In this document: positions 23,601 to 31,100 of the stretch, piece after piece
Layout: every line of letters begins with the position of its first letter
Numbering within the stretch: the first letter of the stretch is position 1
Origin: Henricia sp. BOLD:AAB3569
Taxonomy: Eukaryota; Echinodermata; Asteroidea; Spinulosida; Echinasteridae
DNA length: 64,000 bases
Reading direction: 5' to 3'
Assembly: GCA_037783545.1 (NCBI GenBank)
Contig: JBBELK010000108.1
Span: forward strand, 62,001-126,000
The notes under the pieces: model-generated
The model's database searches: none
What the model saw: the letters and a program-made list of their open reading frames with translations, nothing else
Told to the model about the DNA's origin: nothing
Position numbers and translations under genes: made by a program

Positions 23601-24400
23601 TGTATGAACAGTGCAAATTGTGTATATCGATGTATGGGGGACAATATTTGTTGTAACACCCAGTTTTTAGTCGTTCCGTCATTCCGCGTTTTACACGGGT
23701 CCGGAGTTCGCGTCCGCCCATGGCATAGCCATAGGTTTATGCACAATTAGCCGGGTAATTTTGTCATCCAATACCATGATGCATTGCGAACGTCGTTAAG
23801 GTTTATTGGGTATTTTTTTCATATACATTGAACATGGATTTGGGTAAATTTATATGTTGGAATCGATAGCTTATTCAATTCTAAGATATACTTCCCACTG
23901 ACACTTCCGACGCAAATGTTGCATTTCTGAGATAAATAAATGATAAAATTACTGCATAAAGTAATGCACAAAATGACGTGGCGAGCGGTCTGTGCGTAAG
24001 CGCGACAACAGAGGGCGCTGCACGCGCGCGTGAATGGTTATCTTGTGCACTAACTGAAGGCAATTTGAGGAAGAAAACATGATTTTTCTACAGAAAAGCA
24101 ACATTTGCGACAAAAGTGCAAGTGGGAAGTATATCTTAAAATTACATTATGTGTTGATTCCAGGAGGTAATTTTCTTAAAATCTTTGTTCAATGTATACG
24201 AAAAAAATACCGTTTATTGACCCCAAAATCAAGTGTGGTTCATGTGACTGCGCATGCGCGTACTTAAAGTTTCTGAGTGTGAACGCCGCCATTTTGTAAA
24301 ATTTGAAGACTTCAGCACGTTCAGTTACCTTCCAAGTTCCAAGACCAAAAATAGGCATCTTCGCTCCATTTGGCAGTTCGATGTGCTTCTGGATACCCAT
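2594..24400 (-). CDS. Aldo-keto reductase, AKR1 type (complete, nine exons)
   Basis: This gene encodes a cytosolic NAD(P)H-dependent oxidoreductase of the AKR1 family, which reduces aldehydes and ketones to alcohols with a (beta/alpha)8 barrel. The joined exons give 951 nt, or 316 residues, the usual AKR1 length. The catalytic tetrad is present: Asp46 and Tyr51 ([14 protein letters not shown]), Lys80 (FVTSK) and His113 (LMHWP). The second family signature reads KAIGVSNF. Tyr210 ([14 protein letters not shown]) is the residue expected to stack on nicotinamide. The cofactor motif IPKSVTPEY has Tyr269 where aldose reductases usually have Arg. The SPDRPW loop resembles AKR1B, while the HHPDDVEPA segment resembles AKR1A, so I do not assign a subfamily. 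All eight introns are GT-AG; six are phase 0 and two phase 2. The gene is divergent from the PEBP gene 560 bp away. Its introns hold most of the mobile elements of the left third of the window. Confidence 0.95.
3765..4652 (+). mobile_element. Five-bp-TSD transposon, copy 1 (nested)
   Basis: The ends are CAGGGCTCGACCTTAACGC and the inverse of CAGGGCTTGCCCTTAACC. The duplicated target is TATTC at 3760-3764 and 4653-4657. The empty site (TTTTATTCGCAG) is visible in the sister element near 34080. The interior has a minisatellite and subterminal GCCCGSCGGGCTAG-like words, but no transposase. Confidence 0.88.
4080..4265. repeat. 43-bp minisatellite, about three units
   Basis: Units contain ACTCGGCCCCAGACTGACTC and TTGTGTACAAACTCG. 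TGTACAAACT recurs at about 43-bp spacing. It is the same array as in 11188-11457, in reverse orientation and shorter. Confidence 0.85.
5219..5413. mobile_element. Hairpin MITE in AKR intron 8
   Basis: CATTTTGGGAGT at the left is inverted at the right end. The arms continue imperfectly for about 60 bp each (ATGTGCGTGCGCGTTGTGTG against CACACACAACGCACACGCAC). It lies downstream of AKR exon 8 on the gene strand. Confidence 0.7.
5485..5567 (-). CDS. AKR exon 8 (residues 276-302 plus part of Trp303)
   Basis: It encodes [20 protein letters not shown] and then YRGCGLE, the C-terminal helix and start of the substrate loop. The donor GTAAGC follows TG, phase 2. Without splicing the frame would stop at once (TGG TAA), so the last exon below matters for the C-terminus. 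Confidence 0.92.
5783..6119 (+). mobile_element. tRNA-derived SINE, family 1, copy 1
   Basis: The head has a pol III A box (TGGTCTATTGGGTA) and B box (GGTTCGAGCCC). The body contains CTGGGCAAGGCACTTAATCC. The tail is GGCACTTTACAAATGCTTG followed by (ATT)n. It shares nearly its full length with 18980-19305. Confidence 0.88.
6120..7722. other. AKR intron 7, left part; dispersed repeats only
   Basis: No exon seen. Bases 6585-6725 match 63878-63994 in direct orientation (AGTTACYSTGGYSACTGACR-like words). Bases 7385-7560 match 63060-63220 in reverse (CAAATGACTGTTTTCAACTA). Both are dispersed repeats. Confidence 0.45.
7723..7888 (-). CDS. AKR exon 7 (Trp220 to residue 275)
   Basis: It completes Trp220, then [18 protein letters not shown], then [20 protein letters not shown] and [12 protein letters not shown]. 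It carries the adenosine-phosphate binding loop (Lys263, Ser264). Tyr269 replaces the usual Arg. The donor is GTAAAG, phase 0. Confidence 0.95.
8130..8497. mobile_element. Long-hairpin MITE in AKR intron 6
   Basis: The arms of about 130 bp include CTTTGGCGTGCCATA and AGGCTATAAGCCAGGCACTC and are inverted around a centre near 8300. The element lies between AKR exons 6 and 7. Positions just after it (8500-8650) match another dispersed repeat (37100-37227). Confidence 0.75.
8661..8767 (-). CDS. AKR exon 6 (residues 185-219 plus part of Trp220)
   Basis: It reads [16 protein letters not shown] then [13 protein letters not shown], covering barrel strands 6 and 7 and the nicotinamide-stacking Tyr. 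The donor GTGAGT splits the Trp codon as TG|G, so the intron is phase 2. Confidence 0.95.
9067..9160. mobile_element. Short inverted-repeat element, CTGTCCATAAAG ends
   Basis: CTGTCCATAAAGTACGTACG and its inverse CGTACGTACTTTATG.CGGCC flank only about 45 bp. It has the same ends as the larger element at 15261-15823. Confidence 0.6.
9197..9299. repeat. G-rich low-complexity tract
   Basis: About 100 bp is nearly pure G with scattered A and T (runs of 8-13 G). It can form G-quadruplexes on the plus strand. On the AKR-sense strand it is a C tract inside intron 5. Confidence 0.95.
9490..9655 (+). mobile_element. SINE fragment with B box
   Basis: GGTTCGAATCCTGTCCGG is a pol III B box in tRNA-like context. 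It is followed by a body containing GTGGGTTTTCCCACACGTTG. The A box is not visible, so the head is truncated. Confidence 0.55.
9866..9982 (-). CDS. AKR exon 5 (residues 146-184)
   Basis: It begins [20 protein letters not shown], which is AKR signature 2 including the Ser-Asn pair that contacts the cofactor amide. It ends ANNQ just before the usual VELHPY. The donor is GTCAGT; length 117 nt, phase 0. Confidence 0.95.
10790..11772 (-). mobile_element. Five-bp-TSD transposon, copy 2
   Basis: This is the reverse-oriented sister of 3765-4652. The ends are CAGGGCTTGCCCTTAAC and GTTAAGGTCGAGCCCTG, flanked by CACTT at 10785-10789 and 11773-11777. It lies in AKR intron 4, 164 bp from exon 4. The interior is colinear with copy 1 but has a longer minisatellite. 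Confidence 0.88.
11188..11457. repeat. 43-bp minisatellite, about five units
   Basis: TACACAAGGCAA recurs at 11221, 11264, 11307, 11350 and 11393, an exact 43-bp period. Units alternate between GAGTTGGTCTGGGGCC and GAGTCAGTCTGGGGCC. Open frames on both strands here are by-products of the repeat and not genes. Confidence 0.92.
11937..12014 (-). CDS. AKR exon 4 (residues 120-145)
   Basis: It encodes [12 protein letters not shown] through THYLDTWK, the segment leading into helix 4 of the barrel. A strong polypyrimidine acceptor ends TTTTTTTTCAG and the donor is GTAGGT. The exon is 78 nt, phase 0. Confidence 0.94.
12055..12258 (-). CDS. Unassigned open frame in AKR intron 3
   Basis: A 67-codon frame on the AKR strand carries a basic stretch [20 protein letters not shown] and an upstream CRVCGVKFC cysteine cluster. 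The internal ATG at 12180 could open a short first exon, because a strong donor (GTGAGT) follows at 12122. It lies only 41 bp upstream of AKR exon 4, so it could also be read as retained intron. No family recognised. Confidence 0.2.
   Translation of the reverse strand: MIHESALLAATTARARCRVCGVKFCVMSSPSKRKWKNMADSFESRREYEEKHKMRENRVVIYILLNQ
12489..13385. mobile_element. Tigger/pogo-like non-autonomous transposon
   Basis: The ends are CAGTAAACTCCGGCTAAGTC and the inverse GACTTAGCCGGAGTTTACTG, with TA on both sides (12487-12488, 13386-13387). AAGTCGGCA words recur in the subterminal regions. The interior has no transposase. A smaller hairpin element is nested at 12840-12977. Confidence 0.85.
12840..12977. 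mobile_element. Hairpin MITE, GCTGCGTTC ends, copy 1
   Basis: GCTGCGTTCGAAACACGCGAA is inverted as TTCGCGTATGTGGAACGCAGC. It is nested inside the Tigger-like element. Related copies are at 16832-16932 and, truncated, near 17765-17840 (CTATGGAAAGCC word). Confidence 0.75.
13645..13790. mobile_element. 146-bp hairpin MITE, TAGACCGTATCGA ends, copy 1
   Basis: TAGACCGTATCGAATAGCCG is matched by an exact inverse at the right end. The arms of about 35 bp are perfect. A diverged copy is at about 46679-46826. Confidence 0.8.
14038..14154 (-). CDS. AKR exon 3 (residues 81-119)
   Basis: It begins [19 protein letters not shown] and contains DLYLMHWP with the catalytic His. The acceptor is CTGTAG, the donor GTAATG, and the length 117 nt in phase 0. 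Confidence 0.95.
14250..15110. mobile_element. Long foldback element, ~390-bp arms
   Basis: The left arm starts TACTTTTAGAAGGCTAAAAG and the right arm ends with its inverse. The arms are near-identical over about 390 bp. The loop at 14642-14742 is another, smaller hairpin (AAGCCTAGA.GGCCCCCTGTC type). A lone arm end of the same family is at 29395-29505. It lies in AKR intron 2. Confidence 0.85.
14642..14742. mobile_element. Hairpin MITE forming the loop of the larger foldback
   Basis: AAGCCTAGATGGCCCCCTGT and ACAGGGGACCAGTCTAGGCTT are imperfect inverses. A relative lies at 25856-25945. Either it inserted into the loop or it is the original core. Confidence 0.65.
15212..16035. mobile_element. 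Outer DNA element with CAGACCTTTATCACGG ends
   Basis: CAGACCTTTATCACGGTGCG at the left matches the inverse CGCACGGTGATAAAGGTCTA at the right. Most of its interior is the nested element 15261-15823. Confidence 0.7.
15261..15823. mobile_element. Nested DNA element with GGGCCGTCCATAAAG ends
   Basis: GGGCCGTCCATAAAGTACTT pairs with AATACGT...TTTATGGACGGCCC at the right. It has the same ends as the mini-element at 9067-9160. It contains TGCGTACG-rich subterminal repeats and no transposase. Confidence 0.75.
16490..16657 (-). CDS. AKR exon 2 (residues 25-80)
   Basis: It carries AKR signature 1, [18 protein letters not shown], with catalytic Asp and Tyr, and ends with the catalytic Lys of VFVTSK. 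The acceptor reads CCCCTCAG and the donor GTATTA. The exon is 168 nt and phase 0 at both ends. Confidence 0.95.
16832..16932. mobile_element. Hairpin MITE, GCTGCGTTC family, copy 2
   Basis: GGGGTGCGTTCCACATACGC and GGAACGCAGCCC are the inverted ends. The core CCGGCTTTCCATAGACG is shared with 12840-12977. Confidence 0.7.
17074..18831. mobile_element. Five-bp-TSD transposon, long divergent copy 3
   Basis: The left end is CAGGGGTTTCTCTTAAC and the right end GCTAAGGTCGAACCCTG. The TSD CCTGG lies at 17069-17073 and 18832-18836. Subterminal CTCGCCCGCCGGACTA words at both ends resemble those of copies 1 and 2. The 1.76-kb interior differs from the other copies and contains a piece of the GCTGCGTTC MITE family. 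No transposase domain was recognised. Confidence 0.82.
18980..19305 (+). mobile_element. tRNA-derived SINE, family 1, copy 2
   Basis: The head, body and tail are the same as in the copy at 5783, with few substitutions (for example TGGTCTAGTGGGTA in the A box and GGCGCTTTACAAATG in the tail). The (ATT)n tail has decayed to ATTATAATTAG. Confidence 0.88.
19306..19799. other. Repeat-derived spacer
   Basis: Bases 19306-19510 match part of 32080-32760 and 25600-25770 (TTTCCTGTAAAAAGACTTG word), which marks a dispersed foldback family. The rest is unassigned. Confidence 0.4.
19800..19995. repeat. Degenerate short tandem repeat, CGAGTTG motif
   Basis: TCGAGTTGG, TCAAGTTGG and TCAAGCTGA recur at about 17-25-bp spacing, interleaved with CAACNG. 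It lies immediately left of the 3.8-kb foldback element and could belong to it or to an older array. Confidence 0.5.
20100..20497. mobile_element. Hairpin MITE inserted in the left foldback arm
   Basis: TTGCTCATTTTCACGAAAAC and its inverse flank about 300 bp with further inverted matches (AATGTTGCAAATGCGAGAAA). It is absent from the matching place in the right arm (near 23695-23720), so it inserted after the arms formed. Confidence 0.75.
20560..21820 (+). repeat. Tandem array, ~205-bp unit, about six copies
   Basis: ACAGTCCTCGGA recurs at about 20690, 20893, 21107, 21311, 21522 and 21722, so units are 200-214 bp. Units contain AAGAACGCTTTGTTCCAGGA and TGGAACAACCCGTCCCAAGG. Open frames of 70-108 codons in this array are the repeat itself. 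Confidence 0.93.
21930..22640 (+). pseudogene. Broken non-LTR retrotransposon reverse transcriptase fragment
   Basis: Across several frames the translation shows pieces typical of the N-terminal half of non-LTR reverse transcriptases. These include [34 protein letters not shown] and, most clearly, [16 protein letters not shown] at about 22417-22464, followed by [16 protein letters not shown]. Stops and frameshifts are frequent and the catalytic YADD region is missing. It occupies the core between the two inverted tandem arrays. Confidence 0.75.
22628..23610 (-). repeat. Tandem array, same ~205-bp unit, inverted, about five copies
   Basis: The inverse motif TCCGAGGACTGTG recurs at about 22673, 22882, 23096, 23296 and 23508. 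It mirrors the array at 20560-21820, with two alternating subtypes (with or without an extra TGCA spacer) in both arms. Confidence 0.92.
24329..24400 (-). CDS. AKR exon 1 (residues 1-24)
   Basis: It encodes the N-terminal beta hairpin and first strand, ending [14 protein letters not shown]. The start is the ATG at 24400-24398. An in-frame ATG 19 codons upstream exists, but MGIQKHIEL is the length usual for the family. The donor after AAG is GTAACT, phase 0. Confidence 0.93.
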
Positions 24401-24960
24401 ATTTCTACTAAATTCTAGTATAGACAGAAACAAGTGACGGCGAAAAAGACGAGACAAGCCGACGAATTTGAAGCATCAACTTCCGCACTGATATGATCCA
24501 CACTGAAAATGAAATGAAGTGCCACGCGCGCCGCGCCGGCCAGCTGCTCGAGCTAGCCTAGCTGGCCCACGTGAGCACGAACGAGGCTACTTTTTCGTTT
24601 GATTTACACGAACGGTAACGTTCGTTCCTAGTCCAGTGGTTGTGTGCAATCTTCAAATATGGAGAGCTGGGTACCAGCCTACTGACGAACGTTGCATGCA
24701 AACGTCAGTTGTGAGACTTCTGCCAGACGCTATGTAGACGACTTGATGACTTTCCATAGATTGTGTGTAACTAGTTTAAGACGTAGCCAAACAGGCTACC
24801 GAATGATTTGGGAGAGGCTAGCGAGCTGACACCACGGGCCACGCCCACAAATATGAGCAACGCACAGATTTTTCGATTTTTCACGTGCGCGCCCTCTGTT
24901 GTTCATGTTTGTTGACAGTATCAGCAGAGCAACCTGCAAAAGTGCAAGTGGGGTTTCAAG
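24401..24960. promoter_or_regulatory. Divergent promoter region between AKR and PEBP
   Basis: This 560-bp interval separates the two start codons, which point away from each other. It must hold both 5' UTRs and probably both core promoters. It contains a GC-rich stretch (GCGCGCCGCGCCGGCC near 24526) and a CACGTG E-box-like word near 24568. I see no clear TATA box. No mobile element was recognised inside it, unlike almost every other stretch of this size in the window. Confidence 0.5.
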
Positions 24961-25176
24961 ATGTGTCTTTATTTGAGCTCTATCGCTGTGGTTGTTTTCG
25001 GAATTTGGCTGACGGATACTGTAAATGCAGGCTACATTCCTGCCAGCAGTGATCCCTGCCAAATTGGAGGTCTGAACGTGGCATACGGAGATGAAACATT
25101 TGTGTGCGGTGTCGAGGTGCCACTTGATTTTAACGCACCAGCAACAGTCGCCCTCAGTAGTGAACGTGCCAAAGAG
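24961..25176 (+). CDS. PEBP exon 1 (residues 1-72)
   Basis: It carries the ATG, signal peptide, the two N-terminal Cys and LDFNAPATVALSSERAKE. The donor GTGGGC follows a GAG codon, phase 0. It aligns directly onto exon 2 (AKE then GIYYTLVMV) with no residues missing against PEBP4, so no exon is needed in the 8.2-kb intron. Confidence 0.92.
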
Positions 25177-28100
25177 GTGGGCGTTCCATTATGGTTATTA
25201 TTATTATTATTATTATTTCTTTCTGGTATTCATACCAAGGATTCCTCAATAGTGCTCAGTGCACTGTCACTCGTAAGCGTGAGGAAACCCATGAAGAATT
25301 AGAATTATAAATGGCCAGAAAGACTGCTCTGGGATCTTTAGAGTGCGTTACCAATACCTAACACACTGGACCAACGGCTTTACATCCCTTCCGAAGGATA
25401 GAGCAAGTGTGGTTGAGTGCCTTGCCCAAGGGCACAGGTACCGCAGCCGGATTCGAACCCGCAACCCCACGTTTTCACCCATGATTGCGAGTCAATGGCC
25501 CTAACCATGCTAACCACTGCACCTTTGCATATTATATCTCTTTACCTAGCAATTGTTATCCCCCCTCTCCGGGCTAGCTAAGCACTTCCAGATTGCTGAA
25601 AGTATCGGCCTTTTTTTGTTAATGAAAATTATGTTATTATTAAGCCGATAGCCTACTTTGTAGAACTTTTTTTTCCTATCAAAAACATGGCTCTTAATTT
25701 TACAGGAAATTGCAATTTTTGGGTAAAATCAAAATCTCTACACGTTCTGCATACCGCCCTGGCCGTATTACTCTCAAAAAAGTTGTGTACACACGTCTTT
25801 GAAAACCGAATCTTCCGAAAGAAATCGTAGCCAATCGATTTCGCTGTTAAAAAAAAGGCTAGACTGGTTTCCTGTCCTCATATTTACGTCCCCTTCGTCA
25901 TAACGAGAGAGCAGTGTAGCACACATGGACAGGGGACCAGTCTAGACTGGTCCCCTGTCCAGAAGACTTTCTATAAAGACAGACGAAACAAGATTGGACA
26001 GGCCACTGACTGGTACGGAGGGCGTGCTGTGCGCGGCCCGCTGCAGACCAGACACGGGATAAACCTGGGCAAATCTATGCCTTGATTTATAGTGGCGGTC
26101 CGAAATAATTCGAAATATTGATAGTAATTGTTTGATAACTTTTATGTTTCTAAAAAAATGTCAATTCAAAAAAACTTTATATTATTGAGGTGCTACACCC
26201 CAAAATGCACATACTGTATCTTTAAAATGTTCTCTTGGACTTTGTATTCCACGGCATGGCTTTAATTTTTTGTGGGGCAGCATTACCCCTAGAACTATGG
26301 GGGATATACTCTCCCCCATAGGTGATGTTGTTTTTTTCCAATATGGCGGCGCCTGAACTTTAAGATCGGACCGATATGGTTTAAGCTAGCGCAATAATCC
26401 GCTGCCCAATCGCCACCAAACTCCGTCTGATAGTTCTTGAGACACTCACCTTGCGTGTGTCTACGGAATTTCGGTACCATTTGTCCACTAAATTCTCCGA
26501 AAATAATGTTGGGAAATGAACGGGAACATGTGCGATGCATCCACATGCATCGCACCTAATGCCTCGATCATGCATCCACATGCATCGCACATGTTCCCGT
26601 TCATTTTCCAACATTATTTTCGGAGAATTTAGTTGACAAATGGTACCGAAATTCCGTAGACACACGCAAGGTGAGTGTCTCAAGAACTATCAGACGGAGT
26701 TTGGTGGCGATTGGGCAGCGGATTATTGCGCTAGCCGAAAACGTTTCGGTCCGATCTTAAAGTTCAGGCGCCGCCATATTGGAAAAAAACAACATCACCT
26801 ATGGGGGAGAGTATATCCCCCATAGTTCTAGGGGTAGGGCAGCATGACCGAGCGGTGTGGCGTGTTGAATCCAAGATCCTGGTGAATCTACAGATCGTGG
26901 GTTCGAATTCCACCCCGGCTCGAATTCCACCCTCGGGAGCGGGGGGAGGGGGGGGGGGGGGGGGGGAGCGGGTTTGTGCACGCACGCACGCAATAAAAAA
27001 AAATACCCGCCCGGTCGGCCGTACATAGGGGTGCACCCAAGTAAATAGGCAAGATCTGTGCGCCGAGCTCATGAATATTTTGTATGCCCTCAAATTATTT
27101 TATATTAGAGAGAATTGCGAGCTGAACGAGTGTGGTCTTGTGTAGAATATGACTATCGCCGCGATGTGGGGTATTTTTTCTTCCAATTACAAACATTTTA
27201 GACACTGTAGCTCCTAAAAGTGGCCCTATTTTGTCCAGTAGCGTATGTGCCTTTGTTCCAAAATGGAAGCTGGTCTGTTTAGCAATTTTCACTGTTGCAG
27301 GGGTAGTTTTGTTTCATGTGGAAATTAGGGAATGAAAGTGACGGATTACCCCCCTAAAATTGAACAGAATTGAAAAGATGAGATTTCAATGAGTATTTTG
27401 GTTGTTGTCTCCAGACACTGAGAGAGTTGTGAGTATTTTTAAATGATTTTTGAAAATTTGGTATTTAGCATTGGTTCCTATGGGAGCCCTATTTACTGGG
27501 GTGCAACCTATAATGGCATCGTCCATTTTGTTTGTTCGTTTGTTTTGTTCTTTCCTCCAACTGTATTTAAACATGTGGGTTTGTTTACATCAAAGGTAAA
27601 AGTTGAAATAACAGGAATAATGACAATTTGAAGTCATTTTAATTTTGTAAAAATATTTTTTATTTAATTTCTTTAGGTCTGCATGGTGCAAGATAAATTC
27701 TGCCAATCACAGTGGAGAGAAGTTAGCCCGCAGAGCAAAACAGGTACACGTGTAGTAATGCACGGCTATCAAGCTTGTTCCCCCCACCCCCTCTCCCCGG
27801 CTGCCCCACCTAAGAGGTACGGGGGGGGGGGGGGGGGTGGTCCTTGTCGAGTAACAAAATCCCCACCCCTGGGGCAAAATTTAGGTGACAAAATATTCCA
27901 ACCCATGTGGCAAAACATGCATGTTTCGCCATACAAATTTGATTTCTATATGCATCAAAATCCCCACCCTGGGGCATGAAAATAGTGATTGAAGCCCCAC
28001 CCAAAGACCGGTGGGGTAGCTGGGGGTGGGGTTGGGGGGGAGGGGGGTGGGGGGGGGGGGGGAGGGGGGTGGGGGGGGGGGGGGGGGGTGGGGTGGGGGG

Positions 28101-31100
28101 GGGGGGGGGGGGTTGGAACAACATGGTAGGTGCATCAGTATGTATGTACAATGTACTTGACTTGATTTGGAATAGTTTTAGTTAGCAATACTTTTCTCTT
28201 TCTATAGTGCCCCCACCCCCACACCCTCCCCCACCCCCATCCTGCACCATATTTAGTACAGCTGAACACGAACAAGATCCCGAGACCTTTGACATTCCAA
28301 CATTTAGGTGGAATTTGAAGATTGAGGGGGAAAAAGCTCAGGGAGAGTGCATATATGTGCATTTATCATTCAATAGTGTACAAAACATGGGCGGGGCCCT
28401 ATCTGGGTGAGCTTGGCATTTGGCCTCCAAGAATTTTTTTTCAAATTTTTTTGCAGAAATGTGATCAGTAATGTTCATTCTATCCCACAAGAGTACTTGT
28501 GGGCCAAGTTTCAACAACCCGGGTTATTAAAGGGTGCACCCAAGTAAATAGGCAAGATCTGTGCGCCGAGCTCATGAATATTTTGTATGCCCTCAAATTA
28601 TTTTATATTAGAGAGAATTGCGAGCTGAACGAGTGTGGTCTTGTGTAGAATATGACTATCGCCGCGATGTGGGGTATTTTTTCTTCCAATTACAAACATT
28701 TTAGACACTGTAGCTCCTAAAAGTGGCCCTATTTTGTCCAGTAGCGTATGTGCCTTTGTTCCAAAATGGAAGCTGGTCTGTTTAGCAATTTTCACTGTTG
28801 CAGGGGTAGTTTTGTTTCATGTGGAAATTAGGGAATGAAAGTGACGGATTACCCCCCTAAAATTGAACAGAATTGAAAAGATGAGATTTCAATGAGTATT
28901 TTGGTTGTTGTCTCCAGACACTGAGAGAGTTGTGAGTATTTTTAAATGATTTTTGAAAATTTGGTATTTAGCATTGGTTCCTATGGGAGCCCTATTTACT
29001 GGGGTGCAACCATAGCAGCACAGTGCTTGGCATGCACCGCCCTCAAGAGGCCGGTTAACAACTTCGCCTATTGAGGGCGCTGTTCAACATGCATGCTACT
29101 GTCATGGCCGTTATCCGATAGATGCTTGGTAAATAAACGATAATGACACCAGTGGCTACCGAATCACGTTTGATGAATTTACGCCTCATTTTGGAATGAA
29201 TCGGCTGTACTTTCAGAGTGTTTTAGGGGAGAAATTTATTATTTTTTAGTCCAGGCGGCCAAGATTTTTGTGCGGGCGGCAGATTTTTGTCCGGGCGCTA
29301 ACGGTACCTCTGAGGATTTTGTCCGGGCGGCGCCCCCGGACAAAACCGGCAGTGGAGAACACTGGTATTTAGACTCTTGAGGGCGTGTAAGAATGTTCCA
29401 CACGACGAAGGGGGTTAAAATGTTAAGGGGCTAAAAGTGTTATATAGAAAATGATAACGTCCCAATATAAACGTCAAAAACAACACTTTTAGCCTTCTAA
29501 AAGTATGAGGGGAGTGTTTGATTAGTCCCTGTGCGCATAAGCTGCACGGGACTGCATACTCCCCAGGGAGTTGAGAAGGATTAAGGAATGATACTACTGA
29601 GCCCAATGACCAGGGGTAATAATGCAGAAAGCGCATTGAGAGTTCCGTCGGTTCTGAAATGCGCTATATAAGAACTGCCTATTATTATTATTAATTTTAG
29701 CAGTCTGTTACAAACATGCGCCATATGTTCTGCACGGGTCCATTTCACATTGATTTTCTTTAGTGGCTCTATGCAGCTGTTGCAGTGATGCAAAAAATAA
29801 CCAGACATGTAGAATACAATGCCAACAAAAATGTGCACGGTGGATGAACTAAGGCCTGCGTCAAACGTCGTGCTCCTGCCGTGTCGAACTCAATAACTTA
29901 GACAATTTTCAATTAAATGCGACAAGAGCGCGGCAAGAGCACGACGTTTGACGCAAATGTTTTTATTAAGTTCGACTCTGCCGTGCTACACGACAGCCTC
30001 TGCCGTGCTACACGGCAGTTGCACGACGTTGCGTCAAACGTCGTGCTATCGTCGTGTCGAATCAAAATAAATTCGTACTTCAGCTTGACGAAGTTGGAAT
30101 GCGCATGCGCAAGCACATACTCGAGGATTAAAACAGCAAACAAACGAACAGCCCCACAAATCCAAAATGGCGACGGTGCAGCGCGCTGAAAAAAATTATC
30201 CATTGGGAAATGTTTGTGCAGTGAATTGACTTAATGATCTAAACAGCTTTTTGGAGGAAAGTTGAAACATGCAAAAAAATAAGTAATGCTTTCGTTTAGT
30301 TTTTCATGCTCGCTGGGGTGTGGATTTTGAGACAAAAAATAAATCTTTATAGCCAGTGCAGCCGAATGCACATCATTTTTGCACTCCTGGGTGGAAATTT
30401 TGTTACTTGAAAAGGGACAATCCTCACCTCTTTTAAGGTTAATTTTCATTTATAATAGGTTTTCAAATTCACCTTTTTAAATTTCGCGTTCAGTGAGTCA
30501 GGGTTCATTGCACCCAATTTCGTTTTCGTGCATGCACTTTCCTTTTCATTTACATTAATTCCCTTTTAAAGGCATTTAAGTCTATCTAGACTGTACTATA
30601 CTATATATGTCTTTTATTTTTTTAAAGATTAATCAATTTCAACATTTGAGCCCTTAAATATAAATGCAAATTTGACCTATTTGATTACTTTGCATAATTT
30701 TCTTTGATTGCAACAAAATGTTTCTGTGAATTATTGTTTGTCAATAGACCAGGCCTACTCAACGTGTCTAAACATTCGCTGGTAATGATACGTCCATTGC
30801 TAAAGCGCAGGGAAAAGGTTCACCTTTTCATTTTCTGTATGTGCATTATTTCCTTTTCTATGCATATTTTATGTTCAATATCGACTTGGAGGAGAGATGT
30901 ACATGTACTGATCCTTAGAATATTGCAGTGCTTTACGATTCCGAAAACGCAAAGACCTACCACAAAAACGAATTTTGAATGAAAACCTGTCGAAAACGTT
31001 CGTTAATGATATTTATATATAGTCCTACTTATATTTTATTGGTTGAGTAAATGCTAAACTAATGAAATCGAATGACTCTTTTTGAATGTAAGGGGTTTTA

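Larger units (their letters stand above)
20000..23815. mobile_element. Composite foldback element with tandem-repeat arms
   Basis: Outer ends AATAAACCT...CGACGTTCGCAATGCATCA (20007 on) recur inverted, ending at about 23807. Inside each end is a unique outer domain, then a tandem array of a ~205-bp unit (plus orientation 20560-21820, minus orientation 22628-23610). In the middle is a non-repeated core with reverse-transcriptase remains. The layout recalls foldback elements such as Drosophila FB and sea-urchin TU. The left outer domain is interrupted by a separate hairpin MITE. Confidence 0.8.

Noticed and set aside
20503-23721. Many repeated 74-108-codon frames resembling one another
   Set aside because: They are the ~205-bp tandem unit read repeatedly, with no start-context or family similarity.
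26838-26920. Functional tRNA-Leu gene
   Set aside because: The anticodon arm and acceptor stem do not fold; only the D- and T-arms are convincing.
27677-27743. Splice-flanked 67-nt open stretch (VCMVQDKFCQSQWREVSPQS...) in PEBP intron 1 as an extra PEBP exon
   Set aside because: Its length leaves phase 1, but PEBP exon 2 must start in phase 0. Exon 1 joined directly to exon 2 already matches the family with no gap.
28207-28410. Proline-rich frame ending PTFRWNLKIEGEKAQG as a PEBP exon
   Set aside because: No GT donor in a workable phase, and the residues are not needed. The proline stretch comes from a C-rich tract.
27095-28795. Identical 65-codon minus frames as a duplicated gene
   Set aside because: They lie inside the duplicated 480-bp element, have no family similarity, and are shared only because the element is.
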